A stretch of 64,000 nucleotides of DNA from Hungatella sp. UBA5385 (lineage in GTDB: Bacteria; Bacillota; Clostridia; Lachnospirales; Lachnospiraceae), in contig DHOR01000014.1 in NCBI GenBank assembly GCA_002409995.1, forward strand, positions 583 through 64,582, written 5' to 3'. Made by a program: the position numbers and the translations under genes. The notes beneath the pieces are model-generated. The model was not told where the DNA came from and did not search any database. It was given only the letters and a program-made list of their open reading frames with translations. Position 1 is the first letter of the stretch; each line of letters opens with the position of its first letter. Positions 44,403-52,838 of the stretch are shown piece after piece.

Positions 44403-44999
44403 ATGAAGAAGATATTATTACTGTGCAGTATGGCAGTGTTTTTGCTGGTTGGGTGTACGGAGAGTAAGATTGTGAATCCGGATGCTGAGAATTACGAAGG
44501 TCAGTATGATTGGGATAAAGCTGGTGATGAACTGAATAAAAACTACAAAGCTAATGAAGATTCTAAAGTTATTGGAATTGGATTTGCAGCAGAAGAAGGA
44601 AGTGCATTAATAACCCTTGGCGTAACGGTCAAGGATGGAACCAGCTCCGATGAAGCAGTTCAGTTAGCAACAGAAGTTATTAAAACGTTTAATGATGAGA
44701 TTGTGAAACAGGATAGCAAGATTGCCAAATCATCAGAAGGGTACTATGGTGGATTATTTGAAGAGTACAGCATTGATATTAAAGTTTCTCCTGAAAGTGA
44801 AACAGGAGATGAAACTAAGTGGCTGGTGAATACAATGATTCAAGGTGGTACTAATGACCCGATTATGAGTGTGGAGCAAGAAGAGATAGAAGAAACACGA
44901 GATAATATGGAAGAACAGTTAGATGATGATCAGGATGAAGATCATGGACCAGGAACAGTGCCTACTGAGGCGCCGTCGTTTGAGGAAAAACCGGAATAA
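44403..44999 (+). CDS. Small lipoprotein of unknown function
   Basis: This 198-residue protein has a lipoprotein signal peptide with the lipobox LVGC (Cys18), so the mature protein should be lipid-anchored on the outer face of the membrane. The rest is soluble and mixed alpha/beta in character, with an acidic, Pro/Glu-rich C-terminus (DDDQDEDHGPGTVPTEAP). I do not recognise a family. GAGGAGG (44383-44389) lies 13 bases before the ATG, longer than usual spacing. It is divergent from the LicC/LicA-like gene and followed by its own terminator, so it is a single-gene unit. Confidence 0.8.
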   Translation: MKKILLLCSMAVFLLVGCTESKIVNPDAENYEGQYDWDKAGDELNKNYKANEDSKVIGIGFAAEEGSALITLGVTVKDGTSSDEAVQLATEVIKTFNDEIVKQDSKIAKSSEGYYGGLFEEYSIDIKVSPESETGDETKWLVNTMIQGGTNDPIMSVEQEEIEETRDNMEEQLDDDQDEDHGPGTVPTEAPSFEEKPE

Positions 45000-45011
45000 T
45001 CCGGTTTTTTT
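44986..45011 (+). terminator. Terminator overlapping the lipoprotein stop codon
   Basis: AAAAACCGGA (44986-44995) pairs with TCCGGTTTTT (45000-45009) and the T-run continues to 45011. The four-base loop is ATAA, so the stop codon lies within the loop. Confidence 0.9.
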
Positions 45012-45176
45012 CTTTAGTGAATTTGTTTCGTAAAGATTACGTAAGAAAATGCACAGAGAATTGTTATAGCATTTTTGGAAAAACTGTATTATACTATCGT
45101 TGTGATGGAGGAAATGGTACCTTCCTGGTGGAATTTCAAGTTTTTGCTGTTTTTTGAAAAATATGCAAAAAAACTA

Positions 45177-45205
45177 TTGATAATTTCTCTTATAGGAAGT
45201 ATAAT
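45177..45205 (+). promoter_or_regulatory. Strong sigma-A promoter for the 486-residue wall protein
   Basis: TTGATA (45177-45182) and TATAAT (45200-45205) are separated by 17 bases, the closest match to consensus in the window. Transcription would start near 45212. High expression is likely. Confidence 0.85.
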
Positions 45206-45270
45206 TACCTCGTAATGCAATTAGGAATTTCAAAAAGTATTTCAAAAAGAAAAAGGAGAGTGCATTAATT

Positions 45271-46731
45271 ATGAGAAAGCAGACAAAATTAGTTGCAGTA
45301 TTATCTGCAGCAGCACTGCTTGCCATCGGCGCCTCCATGACATCTTTTGCAGCTCAGGGTTGGGCAGAAGAAGATGGAACATGGGTATATTATGACAAAG
45401 ATGGTGACAGAGTAACAGATACTTGGAAAAAATCAGGAACACAGTTTTTCTATTTGAACTGGGATGGTGAGATGGCAACATCTACACTTATTGAAGACGA
45501 TTCTGACAAGTATTATGTAGATGAGAATGGTGCTAAGGTTACTAACCGTTGGGTTTCTCTGGACAACGAAGATGATGTTCAGGTTAACGGTGAAGATGTA
45601 GATACTATCTGGTACTATTTCGATGGAAATGGAAAAGCTGTTAAAGGCGATTCTATAAAGAACAAAACTATCAATGGGAAGAAATATTTCTTTGATACAG
45701 ATGGTTATATGATGTCAGGATGGTATGATGCTGATAAGAGCAATGGCGGATATGATAGATACTACCTTGGCGATGAAAATGAAGGCTGGGCTTATACAGA
45801 TTGGCATTTAATCGAGCCAAAAGATAGTGAAGCAGAAGCGTATGATGAAACAGAATGGTTCTACTTTGCTTCATCAGGTAAGGCTAAGAAAAATGAAAGA
45901 TCTTATATTAATAAAAGATATTATGCTTTTGATGAAAATGGTGTAATGCTGAATAAGTGGATCGTAGGTACTCCACCTAAAGCTGATGGCGCTTATTACA
46001 ATGCAGACGTAGGATATCAGGAATCTGGTTGGGTTTATGTATATGAAAAAGATGCTGATGGCAAGATCAATGAAGATGGCGATCAGAAATGGTTCTATTT
46101 AGACTCTAAGGGTGTTGCTTTTAATGGTGACGCTGATGCAATTGGCGCAAGTCCTTCAACAGCTCTTAAGAGAGATAATGGTAAGTGGGAAGACGATCCT
46201 AAAACTCAAGTAGCAGCTAAGGTTGTTAAGAGCAAAACTTATCTGTTTGATAATACAGGTCGTATGCTGACAGGTGTATATCAGATTGATGGTGTTGAGC
46301 GAACAGGAAGTTCTTCTAATTTACACGGTATTTACTATTTTAACACAGGAAGTGGTTCTGTAGAGGGTCAGATGATGACTGGCAAGCAGAGTATTAACTT
46401 TGATGGTGATACCTATTACTACTCTTTTGATAAATTAGGCAAAGCATATGTGGATACTATTGTTGATGGTTGCCTTTATGATCACGATGGAGTTCGCGTA
46501 AATGCAGAAGATGGCAACAACTACAGATTAGTTTATGTTGGTGGTAGTGATGACAACGTAGTAGGTCCAGTTTCTGTAAAAGGTAAACCAAGTGTTTCAA
46601 TTGTTGATAATGATGTTCTTGTTGTAAATAAGGGTGGCAAGATCAAACAGTCTGGTAAAGTTAAAATTGATGGTTACGAGTATACTATCGATGGCTACAA
46701 GGTTCAGCTTCCAGGAAAACCAATTGACTAA
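45271..46731 (+). CDS. Secreted wall protein with divergent CW_binding-type repeats
   Basis: This 486-residue protein has a signal peptide ending at SFAA (about residue 28). The mature part is a series of aromatic wall-binding-type repeats with more variation and longer inserts than the others in the window (WVYYDKDGDRVTDTWKKSG, WYYFDGNGKAVKG, KYFFDTDGYMMSGWYD, WFYLDSKGVAFNG, YYYSFDKLGKAY). They are interspersed with acidic stretches. The last 60 residues (GPVSVKGKPSVSIVD onward) form a separate small beta-like domain with VNKGGKIKQSGKVKIDGYEY. No catalytic domain is seen. Near-consensus promoter, AAAAGGAGAG ribosome site and strong terminator suggest an abundant wall protein expressed alone. 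Confidence 0.85.
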   Translation: MRKQTKLVAVLSAAALLAIGASMTSFAAQGWAEEDGTWVYYDKDGDRVTDTWKKSGTQFFYLNWDGEMATSTLIEDDSDKYYVDENGAKVTNRWVSLDNEDDVQVNGEDVDTIWYYFDGNGKAVKGDSIKNKTINGKKYFFDTDGYMMSGWYDADKSNGGYDRYYLGDENEGWAYTDWHLIEPKDSEAEAYDETEWFYFASSGKAKKNERSYINKRYYAFDENGVMLNKWIVGTPPKADGAYYNADVGYQESGWVYVYEKDADGKINEDGDQKWFYLDSKGVAFNGDADAIGASPSTALKRDNGKWEDDPKTQVAAKVVKSKTYLFDNTGRMLTGVYQIDGVERTGSSSNLHGIYYFNTGSGSVEGQMMTGKQSINFDGDTYYYSFDKLGKAYVDTIVDGCLYDHDGVRVNAEDGNNYRLVYVGGSDDNVVGPVSVKGKPSVSIVDNDVLVVNKGGKIKQSGKVKIDGYEYTIDGYKVQLPGKPID

Positions 46732-46762
46732 TAATTGTAATTCGATAAAATTCTAATTGCGT

Positions 46763-46797
46763 AAAATGGGCGGTGAGTATTCACCGCCCATTTTTTT
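46763..46797 (+). terminator. Strong terminator after the 486-residue wall protein
   Basis: A 14-bp stem (46763-46776 with 46781-46794), GC-rich at its core, with a GTAT loop is followed by a run of seven T. Confidence 0.95.
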
Positions 46798-47208
46798 CGC
46801 TCAGTGGGCACATGCTTAACAGGTTGTTAAGTTCTGGAATTAACTGGTAGTTGAAGAATATCGTCAATAGCAAAGTTTAAAGAAGTACATTTTTTTATCA
46901 TAAAAGCAGAATATATTAAGTTATCTTATGATACTTTCCAATACTGCTTCGCCTTTGATTATACATGGTGTATAGGTACCCACAATCGGAAAAACATTGC
47001 TGGTATTGCTTAGTCTATCACAAATACTGTATAGATATTTTGAAAACTCCTGCAGTACTGTTGCATGCTTTCCGTATCCTCTATAATTCTCTATGTCTAA
47101 AAAACACTTTTAATCTAGAACTTTCTGCAAATAGTGCAGTAAATTAAATATTAATAAAAAAGTGATAAAAACTTTAAGAATTACCAAGTCAAATGTAGGT
47201 CTCATAAG
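46798..47208. other. Non-coding gap of about 410 bases
   Basis: No supported gene lies here. A short inverted repeat CTTAACA/TGTTAAG (46815-46831) is the only structure that stands out. A 60-codon open frame at 46965-47147 lacks a ribosome site and plausible composition. The gap marks the change from the choline-binding genes to the more AT-rich polysaccharide cluster. Confidence 0.5.
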
Positions 47209-47237
47209 TTGCGTTATATTTATTAGAATGTTATACT
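47209..47237 (+). promoter_or_regulatory. Promoter for the O-antigen-ligase-like gene
   Basis: TTGCGT (47209-47214) and TATACT (47232-47237) are separated by 17 bases. Transcription would start near 47244, some 35 bases before the ATG. Confidence 0.65.
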
Positions 47238-47277
47238 GGTAAAAGATATTTTATAATATAATTGGAGATAAAAAATA

Positions 47278-48843
47278 ATGGAAAATAAAAAAAAATATAT
47301 AACAGAGGAGCAAAGTAGAAAATTAAGTTGCTTATCACTAATTTATGTAAGTGTTATTCTGGGAATATTACCACTAGTTTATCATGACTATTATTTTGAT
47401 ATATTAATTACAAAATACAGTTTTTATTATATTGTAACTATTGCCTTTATTGTTATAATGACTTTGGTTGGTATTTTTATTGGATATATCAATAAGCTGA
47501 AACTTAAGGATGTTAATTTAAAAAAAGTTTTTACTTTACCTGAATGGGCATTGATTGGCTTTCTGCTGATTGCTATTGTATCTACAATTCAATCTGATTT
47601 TAAATGGGAATCATTTTGGGGTAATGAAGGAAGATATACAGGGTGTTTTTTGTTATTATTATATGGTATTAGTACTTTAATCGTAGCTAAAACTCTGAAA
47701 CTAAAGAAATGGATTTTAGATATATTTCTCCTGGCTGGTATGTTAGTCTGCTTATTAGGAATAACAGATTATTTTCAGATGGATTTATTGGGATTTAAGG
47801 CTGATATGTACCCTGAACAATATAATATGTTTATGGGTACTATAGGTAATGTTAATAGTTATACCTCTTATGTTGCTTTGGTTATGGGGACTGCTACAGT
47901 ATTGTTTGCTATAGAGAGAAATATATGGAAGGCTGTTATTTACTACTTTTGCATGGCAATTACATTTTTCGCTATTGTTATGGGGCTTAGTGATAATTCA
48001 TACCTGGCACTGGGGGCACTGTTTGCCTTTCTTCCATTATTCCTCTTCAATAGTAAAACCGGGATAAAACGCTACTTTGTTATTGTCGCTACTTTTGCCT
48101 GTGTAATCTATGGGATAGATATTATTAATAAAGTCATGCCGGATCACGTTTTAATAATGGAAGGAATTTTACAAAAGCTTTCTGGATTCAGTAAACTTGA
48201 GTATGTAGTGGTTAGTTTGGTGATTATATGCTTTGCCATATATATAGCAGCTCATTTCTCTATAGGTAAAAATGATTATTTAGGGCACAAATGGCAGTTT
48301 ATTTGGTTGGGACTTATTGTTTTAGGCGCAATTGCTTTAATATATGTTCTTATTGATGTTAATATTGTGGGAAATTTAACACGTTACGGAAGTATTGGAG
48401 AGTACCTGTATTTTAATGATGAATGGGGAACCCATAGAGGTTATAATTGGAGAATCGCTATAGAAAATTACTTGAAATTCCCACTTATTCATAAACTATT
48501 TGGATTTGGGCCTGACACATATGGTATAGTGACTTACTATGGTGATTTTAACGATATGGTTAGTAAATATCAGGAAATTTATGATAGTGCCCATAATGAG
48601 TATTTGCAGTACTTTATAACAATGGGGCCATTTAGTCTTATGTGCTATTTTAGTTTGTTAATTTCAGGAGGGTTACAAATGATTCGTAAAGCGAAAGATA
48701 ATCCTTGCGTAATTGCAGTTTTATTTGCGATTATCTGTTACGCTATACAGGCTTTTGTTAATATAAGTGTTCCTGTAGTAGCACCGGTTATGTTTGCACT
48801 TTTTGCTGTTGGATTGGCAGGAAGCAGAGAAAATAAGCCATAA
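47278..48843 (+). CDS. O-antigen ligase/polymerase-like membrane protein
   Basis: This 521-residue protein has about twelve hydrophobic helices. A large outer loop before the last helices carries the HNEYLQ motif (His439), preceded by GFGPDTYGIVTYYG, which is typical of the Wzy/WaaL superfamily: WaaL-like proteins join a polymer from its polyprenyl carrier to an acceptor, and Wzy-like proteins polymerise repeat units. Because the cluster downstream encodes an ABC-type exporter, which needs no Wzy polymerase, a ligase or anchoring role is at least as likely. GGAGA precedes ATG 47278. A long gap separates it from the next glycosyltransferase, so it has its own promoter. Confidence 0.85.
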   Translation: MENKKKYITEEQSRKLSCLSLIYVSVILGILPLVYHDYYFDILITKYSFYYIVTIAFIVIMTLVGIFIGYINKLKLKDVNLKKVFTLPEWALIGFLLIAIVSTIQSDFKWESFWGNEGRYTGCFLLLLYGISTLIVAKTLKLKKWILDIFLLAGMLVCLLGITDYFQMDLLGFKADMYPEQYNMFMGTIGNVNSYTSYVALVMGTATVLFAIERNIWKAVIYYFCMAITFFAIVMGLSDNSYLALGALFAFLPLFLFNSKTGIKRYFVIVATFACVIYGIDIINKVMPDHVLIMEGILQKLSGFSKLEYVVVSLVIICFAIYIAAHFSIGKNDYLGHKWQFIWLGLIVLGAIALIYVLIDVNIVGNLTRYGSIGEYLYFNDEWGTHRGYNWRIAIENYLKFPLIHKLFGFGPDTYGIVTYYGDFNDMVSKYQEIYDSAHNEYLQYFITMGPFSLMCYFSLLISGGLQMIRKAKDNPCVIAVLFAIICYAIQAFVNISVPVVAPVMFALFAVGLAGSRENKP

Positions 48844-49410
48844 CTGAGTTTTAGTATATTTACATTAAACATTGAGCAAGTCTAATGCTTTTTCTGGGAT
48901 TTAGCACGTCGCTTTACTCTGCTTTTCTATGCTGCCGTATAAAATCAAAAATTTTGTTTATGCTTGCCATCCGGCCTACCAACCGTCTGCTAATTTGTAT
49001 ATTTTACTCAAGATAATCAGAATAGCGAATTCCAGAAAATTCTTTGTTCTGGCAGAGCCTTAAGACTATATGGTGAAGGTTTCTGCAGATCAAATAAGAT
49101 TTATCGCCACGAAACAGCCCTTCGAAGCTTTTATAGCAAATACAGTTCAAGTGTTTCCTTTACCACCATTATATTAGCGTATAGATGCTGCTTTATCAAT
49201 TGCTGCGCTGATGATGTGGAAAAGTGTGGTGAAAATAATGGCAAAAAATGAGAAAAGGCTATAAACGATATTATCTAAAGAACGGGACTGGAAGACGGAA
49301 AACAAAGTGGATATTATTAGAATAAATTAAAATTTGGGGAAATTATAGATAAAAAACCCAAATTTAATAAAATATTAAAGAATTTCCAATTATATTAAAC
49401 ACCCTGTAAG
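48844..49410. other. Non-coding gap of about 570 bases, possible gene remnant
   Basis: No intact gene is present. On the - strand, bases of about 48940-49160 read as protein-like sequence (YKSFEGLFRGDKSYLICRNL, then NKEFSGIRYSDYLE) but with in-frame stops and no start. This could be a decayed gene or mobile-element piece. I cannot name it. The right part (49260-49400) is AT-rich and featureless. Confidence 0.35.
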
Positions 49411-49439
49411 TTGCTAAAAACGGCTGTAGATGTTATACT
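49411..49439 (+). promoter_or_regulatory. Promoter for the polysaccharide cluster
   Basis: TTGCTA (49411-49416) and TATACT (49434-49439) are separated by 17 bases. Transcription would start near 49446. This rules out the in-frame ATG at 49430, which sits on the -10 region, as the start of the next gene. Confidence 0.7.
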
Positions 49440-49495
49440 CTATTGTGATATATGCAGTAAAAACAATGGATTCAAGGAAGATGGGAAACGGCATA

Positions 49496-50326
49496 ATGGA
49501 TAAGTTGTATTCTGTGTTGATGTCTGTATATGGGGGAGAGAGGTCGGAGTATTTACATGCAGCGCTGACGAGCATTATTAATCAGACGTTAGCCCCAGAT
49601 GAAATTATTTTGGTTTGTGACGGCCCGTTGACGGAACCGCTAGAACAGGTGGTTAAGTACTTTAAAAATTATTTGACGTTGGTAAGGTTACCAGATAATC
49701 GAGGATTGGGAAATGCTCTTGCAGAAGGAATTGAGTATTGCAAACATGAATGGATTGCGCGTATGGACAGTGATGATATTGCTGCCAGTGACAGGTGTGA
49801 AAGGCAGTTGGAATATGTAAAGAATCATCCGGAGGTCGATGTGCTGAGTGGTACGCTAGCTGAGTTTATAGGCGATGCTTTGACAGTTGAGGAGGCAGTT
49901 CGTCATGTTATTTCTTATAAAAGTCTGCCTGCTCTCCATCAGGAAATTGGTGAATACATAAAATACAGGAACCCTATAAATCATCCATGTGTCATGTTTC
50001 GTAAAACAAAGGTGTTGGAGGCTGGAAATTACCAGTCATGTGCACTGTTTGAGGATTATTATTTATGGGTGAGAATGTATCGGAAGCATAGTATATTCGC
50101 AAATCTTGATGAAACAATTCTTTATATGCGCATTAATGACATGCACCGGCGGCGCGGAGGAGTTCGCTATGTGAAGGCAATTACCCGTTTTTGGACCAGG
50201 ATGTACCGGTGTGGCATGATAGCTCTTCCACAGTATCTCTTTACGATTATATCGCGGGTGTTAGTGAGTCTGATGCCAAACCAGATTAGAAAAATTATTT
50301 ATGATAAGAAACTAAGGAATCATTAA
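49496..50326 (+). CDS. GT2 family glycosyltransferase
   Basis: This 276-residue protein has the GT-A fold of family 2: N-terminal YSVLMSVYGGE, the nucleotide-binding strand up to ARMDSDDIAASDR (Asp91, Asp93, Asp94), and the NHPCVMFRK and LFEDYYLWVRM motifs typical of bacterial surface-polysaccharide transferases of this group. It acts on the inner membrane face; the sugar is unknown. I start at ATG 49496, which gives the family-like N-terminus; the ribosome site is weak (GGGA at 49483-49486), and ATG 49466 or 49481 remain possible. It is the first gene after the cluster promoter and is followed three bases later by the initiating transferase. Confidence 0.88.
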   Translation: MDKLYSVLMSVYGGERSEYLHAALTSIINQTLAPDEIILVCDGPLTEPLEQVVKYFKNYLTLVRLPDNRGLGNALAEGIEYCKHEWIARMDSDDIAASDRCERQLEYVKNHPEVDVLSGTLAEFIGDALTVEEAVRHVISYKSLPALHQEIGEYIKYRNPINHPCVMFRKTKVLEAGNYQSCALFEDYYLWVRMYRKHSIFANLDETILYMRINDMHRRRGGVRYVKAITRFWTRMYRCGMIALPQYLFTIISRVLVSLMPNQIRKIIYDKKLRNH

Positions 50327-50329
50327 ATT

Positions 50330-51730
50330 ATGAAAGAAAAGACAAATAATAGCCAGTTTGAGCAGTATAAGCGAATTGTGAAGTTTTTAGGCTCCACAGT
50401 GATTGTTTTACTGGAATTGGCAATTTATTATTATGTATGGCTGAACTACTACAATAAGAATATGCAACTCCCTTTTTGGCGGAGAGGTAATTGGCTAATA
50501 GCAGGAGAGTACTTGCTGCTGTCACTACTCCTTCATCGGTTATATGGTGGCTTAAGGGTAGGAATCTACAAGTACTGGAGTTTGGTATATTCCCATATGA
50601 TTTCTATCATTGGGGTGAACGTGTTTTCTTACGTACAAGTGGTACTGTTTGATAAAAGAATGCACAACCCGGCAGCCTTCCTTGTGTTGACATTGGTAGA
50701 TTTGCTTGTTGTCTTGGTATGGGCGTTTGTTTTTAAAAAACTTTATGTACTCCTGTTTCCAAGGAAGCGTTTGCTTCTGGTCTATGGTAATAATCCGATG
50801 TTTCATCTAATGAATCGTATTGACACCAGAGAGGATAAATATGAGATTGCCAAAACTATGTCGATAGACAATGGAATTGAGCAAATTATTAAACAGGCAG
50901 AATGCTATGATGGGGTTATTATTGGTGATATTCCCGCCAGAGTACGAAACCAGCTTTTAAAACTTTGTTTTGAAAAAAATATTCGAAGCTATACTGTTCC
51001 AAAGATTAGTGACATTCTCTTGCGAAGCTCGGTAGAACTGAATATTTTCGATTCACCGTTGTATTTGTCGCGGAATTGTGATGGGCTTGCTTGGGATCAG
51101 GCGCTTTTAAAAAGGATAGAAGATCTTGTGGTTGCAGGGGCGATGCTGGTGCTGACTAGTCCATTTTTTCTGGTAATTGCACTGATGATTAAAACTACGG
51201 ATCATGGACCGATATTCTATACTCAGGAACGGTTGACAAAAGGCGGGAAAATCTTCCGGATTTATAAATTCCGGACAATGATTGTAGATGCAGAAGAGAA
51301 GAGTGGACCGGTAAAGGCGGGAGAAAAAGATTCCAGAATCCTTCCGGTCGGGCGTTTCTTGCGGGCAACACGGATGGATGAACTGCCGCAGTTGATTAAT
51401 ATTTTGAGGGGTGATATGAGTTTAATTGGTCCCAGACCGGAGCGTCCAGAGTTGGCAAAAATTATTACAAAGAATATTCCAGAGTTTGAATATCGGTTAA
51501 AGGTGAAGGCTGGTTTGACTGGTTATGCCCAAGTATATGGGCGGTATTGCACAACAAGCTATGATAAATTGAAGCTGGATTTGACCTACATTCGTAATTA
51601 TTCTATCTGGCTAGATATAAAATTGATCATGATGACACCAAAGGTGTTGTTTGTGAAGGAATCAACGGATGGATTTGAAGATGGGAAATGGGAAGATCCC
51701 GCATTAAAGGATAGGAGGGGAAAAAATTGA
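50330..51730 (+). CDS. Polyprenyl glycosylphosphotransferase (WbaP/CpsE-like initiating enzyme)
   Basis: This enzyme starts polymer synthesis by moving a sugar 1-phosphate from a UDP-sugar to undecaprenyl phosphate. The 466-residue protein has four N-terminal membrane helices (to about residue 140), a Rossmann-like middle region, one more membrane helix (about 268-290), and the C-terminal bacterial sugar transferase domain: IFYTQERL, YKFRTM (from about 312), ATRMDELPQ with the conserved Asp350-Glu351 pair, and LIGPRPERPE. The length and layout match the long WbaP/CpsE class. The sugar (glucose or galactose) cannot be decided. AAGGAA at the end of the upstream gene serves as ribosome site. Confidence 0.92.
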   Translation: MKEKTNNSQFEQYKRIVKFLGSTVIVLLELAIYYYVWLNYYNKNMQLPFWRRGNWLIAGEYLLLSLLLHRLYGGLRVGIYKYWSLVYSHMISIIGVNVFSYVQVVLFDKRMHNPAAFLVLTLVDLLVVLVWAFVFKKLYVLLFPRKRLLLVYGNNPMFHLMNRIDTREDKYEIAKTMSIDNGIEQIIKQAECYDGVIIGDIPARVRNQLLKLCFEKNIRSYTVPKISDILLRSSVELNIFDSPLYLSRNCDGLAWDQALLKRIEDLVVAGAMLVLTSPFFLVIALMIKTTDHGPIFYTQERLTKGGKIFRIYKFRTMIVDAEEKSGPVKAGEKDSRILPVGRFLRATRMDELPQLINILRGDMSLIGPRPERPELAKIITKNIPEFEYRLKVKAGLTGYAQVYGRYCTTSYDKLKLDLTYIRNYSIWLDIKLIMMTPKVLFVKESTDGFEDGKWEDPALKDRRGKN

Positions 51731-52749
51731 TAGAGAAGATATTAACTGTGGTAGTGCCTACCTACAATGCTGAAAAATATCTGAAGGATAATTTAGAGTC
51801 GCTTTGTGTTGAGGAATTACTTTCGGAAATTGATGTATTAGTTATAAATGATGGCTCCACAGATTCTTCATTAAAAATAGCGCAGGAGTATGCAGACCGT
51901 TATCCTGGTACATATCGAGTGATTACGAAAGAGAATGGTGGTCACGGTTCGGGAATTAACTGGGGAATTCAGTATGCAGTTGGGAAGTATTTCAAGGTTG
52001 TGGATGCGGACGACTGGGTGGCTGAGGATGCTTTTAAGAAATTAATTGGAATGTTAAAAAGTAGTAATTCGGATATTGTTTCCTCAGGCTTTTTATGGGC
52101 ATTTGATATGGGACAAGCGGATAAGACCATGTATCGGACGAAATCTGAAATCCAGAAGCCATTTGATGGAGTAGAATATGGAAAAGAGTATTGCTTTGAT
52201 AATATAGCGGAAAAGCTTTACATTAAGATGCATAATTTAACAATTAAGACAAACATACTTAAGGATAACAAAATTATCATCGATGAAAATTGTTATTATG
52301 TTGATACAGAGTATATAACTTATCCAATTCCATATATCAATACAATCTCTTTTATGGAAGACTATGTATATCTATATCGCATTGGTAGGATGGGGCAAAG
52401 TGTGGGAATTGATAAGATGCAGCATAATGAGAAGAACTATGATCGAGTCATTACTTCGCTTTTAGGTTTTTTTTCTAAACTTGGGACAGAGATTCCTTGT
52501 ACAAAAGAGAAAAGAAATTATATTGCAGGAATAATTGCGCGGGTAGTGGCAGGAAAGATGAAAATTATGTTGAGCTTTCCTGCCACAAGTGTTAAAAAGC
52601 AGGAATTGAAGATTTTTGATGAACAGCTAAAGAGTGGTTATCCAGAAGTATATGCAAGGAATATTAATAAAGCGGTATTTCTTTTGCGGAATAGCAATTT
52701 TATGTTTTACTATCCAGCGAGTTTACTAGTACGGAAGAAATACCGTTGA
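51727..52749 (+). CDS. GT2 family glycosyltransferase
   Basis: This 340-residue protein opens with a GT2 domain (TVVVPTYNAEKYL, VINDGSTDSS, GHGSGINWGI) and has the metal-binding VVDADDWV motif (Asp93, Asp95, Asp96). The second half is less conserved, with a YVDTEYITYPIPY segment in place of the usual ED motif. The likely role is addition of a sugar to the growing lipid-linked chain in the cytoplasm. The start is TTG 51727, which overlaps the upstream stop by four bases and follows GGAGGGG (51713-51719) at normal distance. An 89-base gap separates it from the next gene. Confidence 0.88.
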   Translation: MIEKILTVVVPTYNAEKYLKDNLESLCVEELLSEIDVLVINDGSTDSSLKIAQEYADRYPGTYRVITKENGGHGSGINWGIQYAVGKYFKVVDADDWVAEDAFKKLIGMLKSSNSDIVSSGFLWAFDMGQADKTMYRTKSEIQKPFDGVEYGKEYCFDNIAEKLYIKMHNLTIKTNILKDNKIIIDENCYYVDTEYITYPIPYINTISFMEDYVYLYRIGRMGQSVGIDKMQHNEKNYDRVITSLLGFFSKLGTEIPCTKEKRNYIAGIIARVVAGKMKIMLSFPATSVKKQELKIFDEQLKSGYPEVYARNINKAVFLLRNSNFMFYYPASLLVRKKYR

Positions 52750-52838
52750 TATTTATTAAAACATTTTTAAGAGAAGTTTTTAGCTTTTATTGTGCTAAAA
52801 TCAAAAAACTGTAGACGATATTTGAAAAGAGAGAAAAT

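Noticed and set aside
44267..44467. Open frame overlapping the start of the lipoprotein
   Set aside because: It is in another frame, lacks a ribosome site and covers the promoter. The lipobox-containing frame is clearly the real one.
46965..47147. 60-codon open frame in the gap after the 486-residue wall protein
   Set aside because: It has no ribosome site, an uneven composition and no family features.
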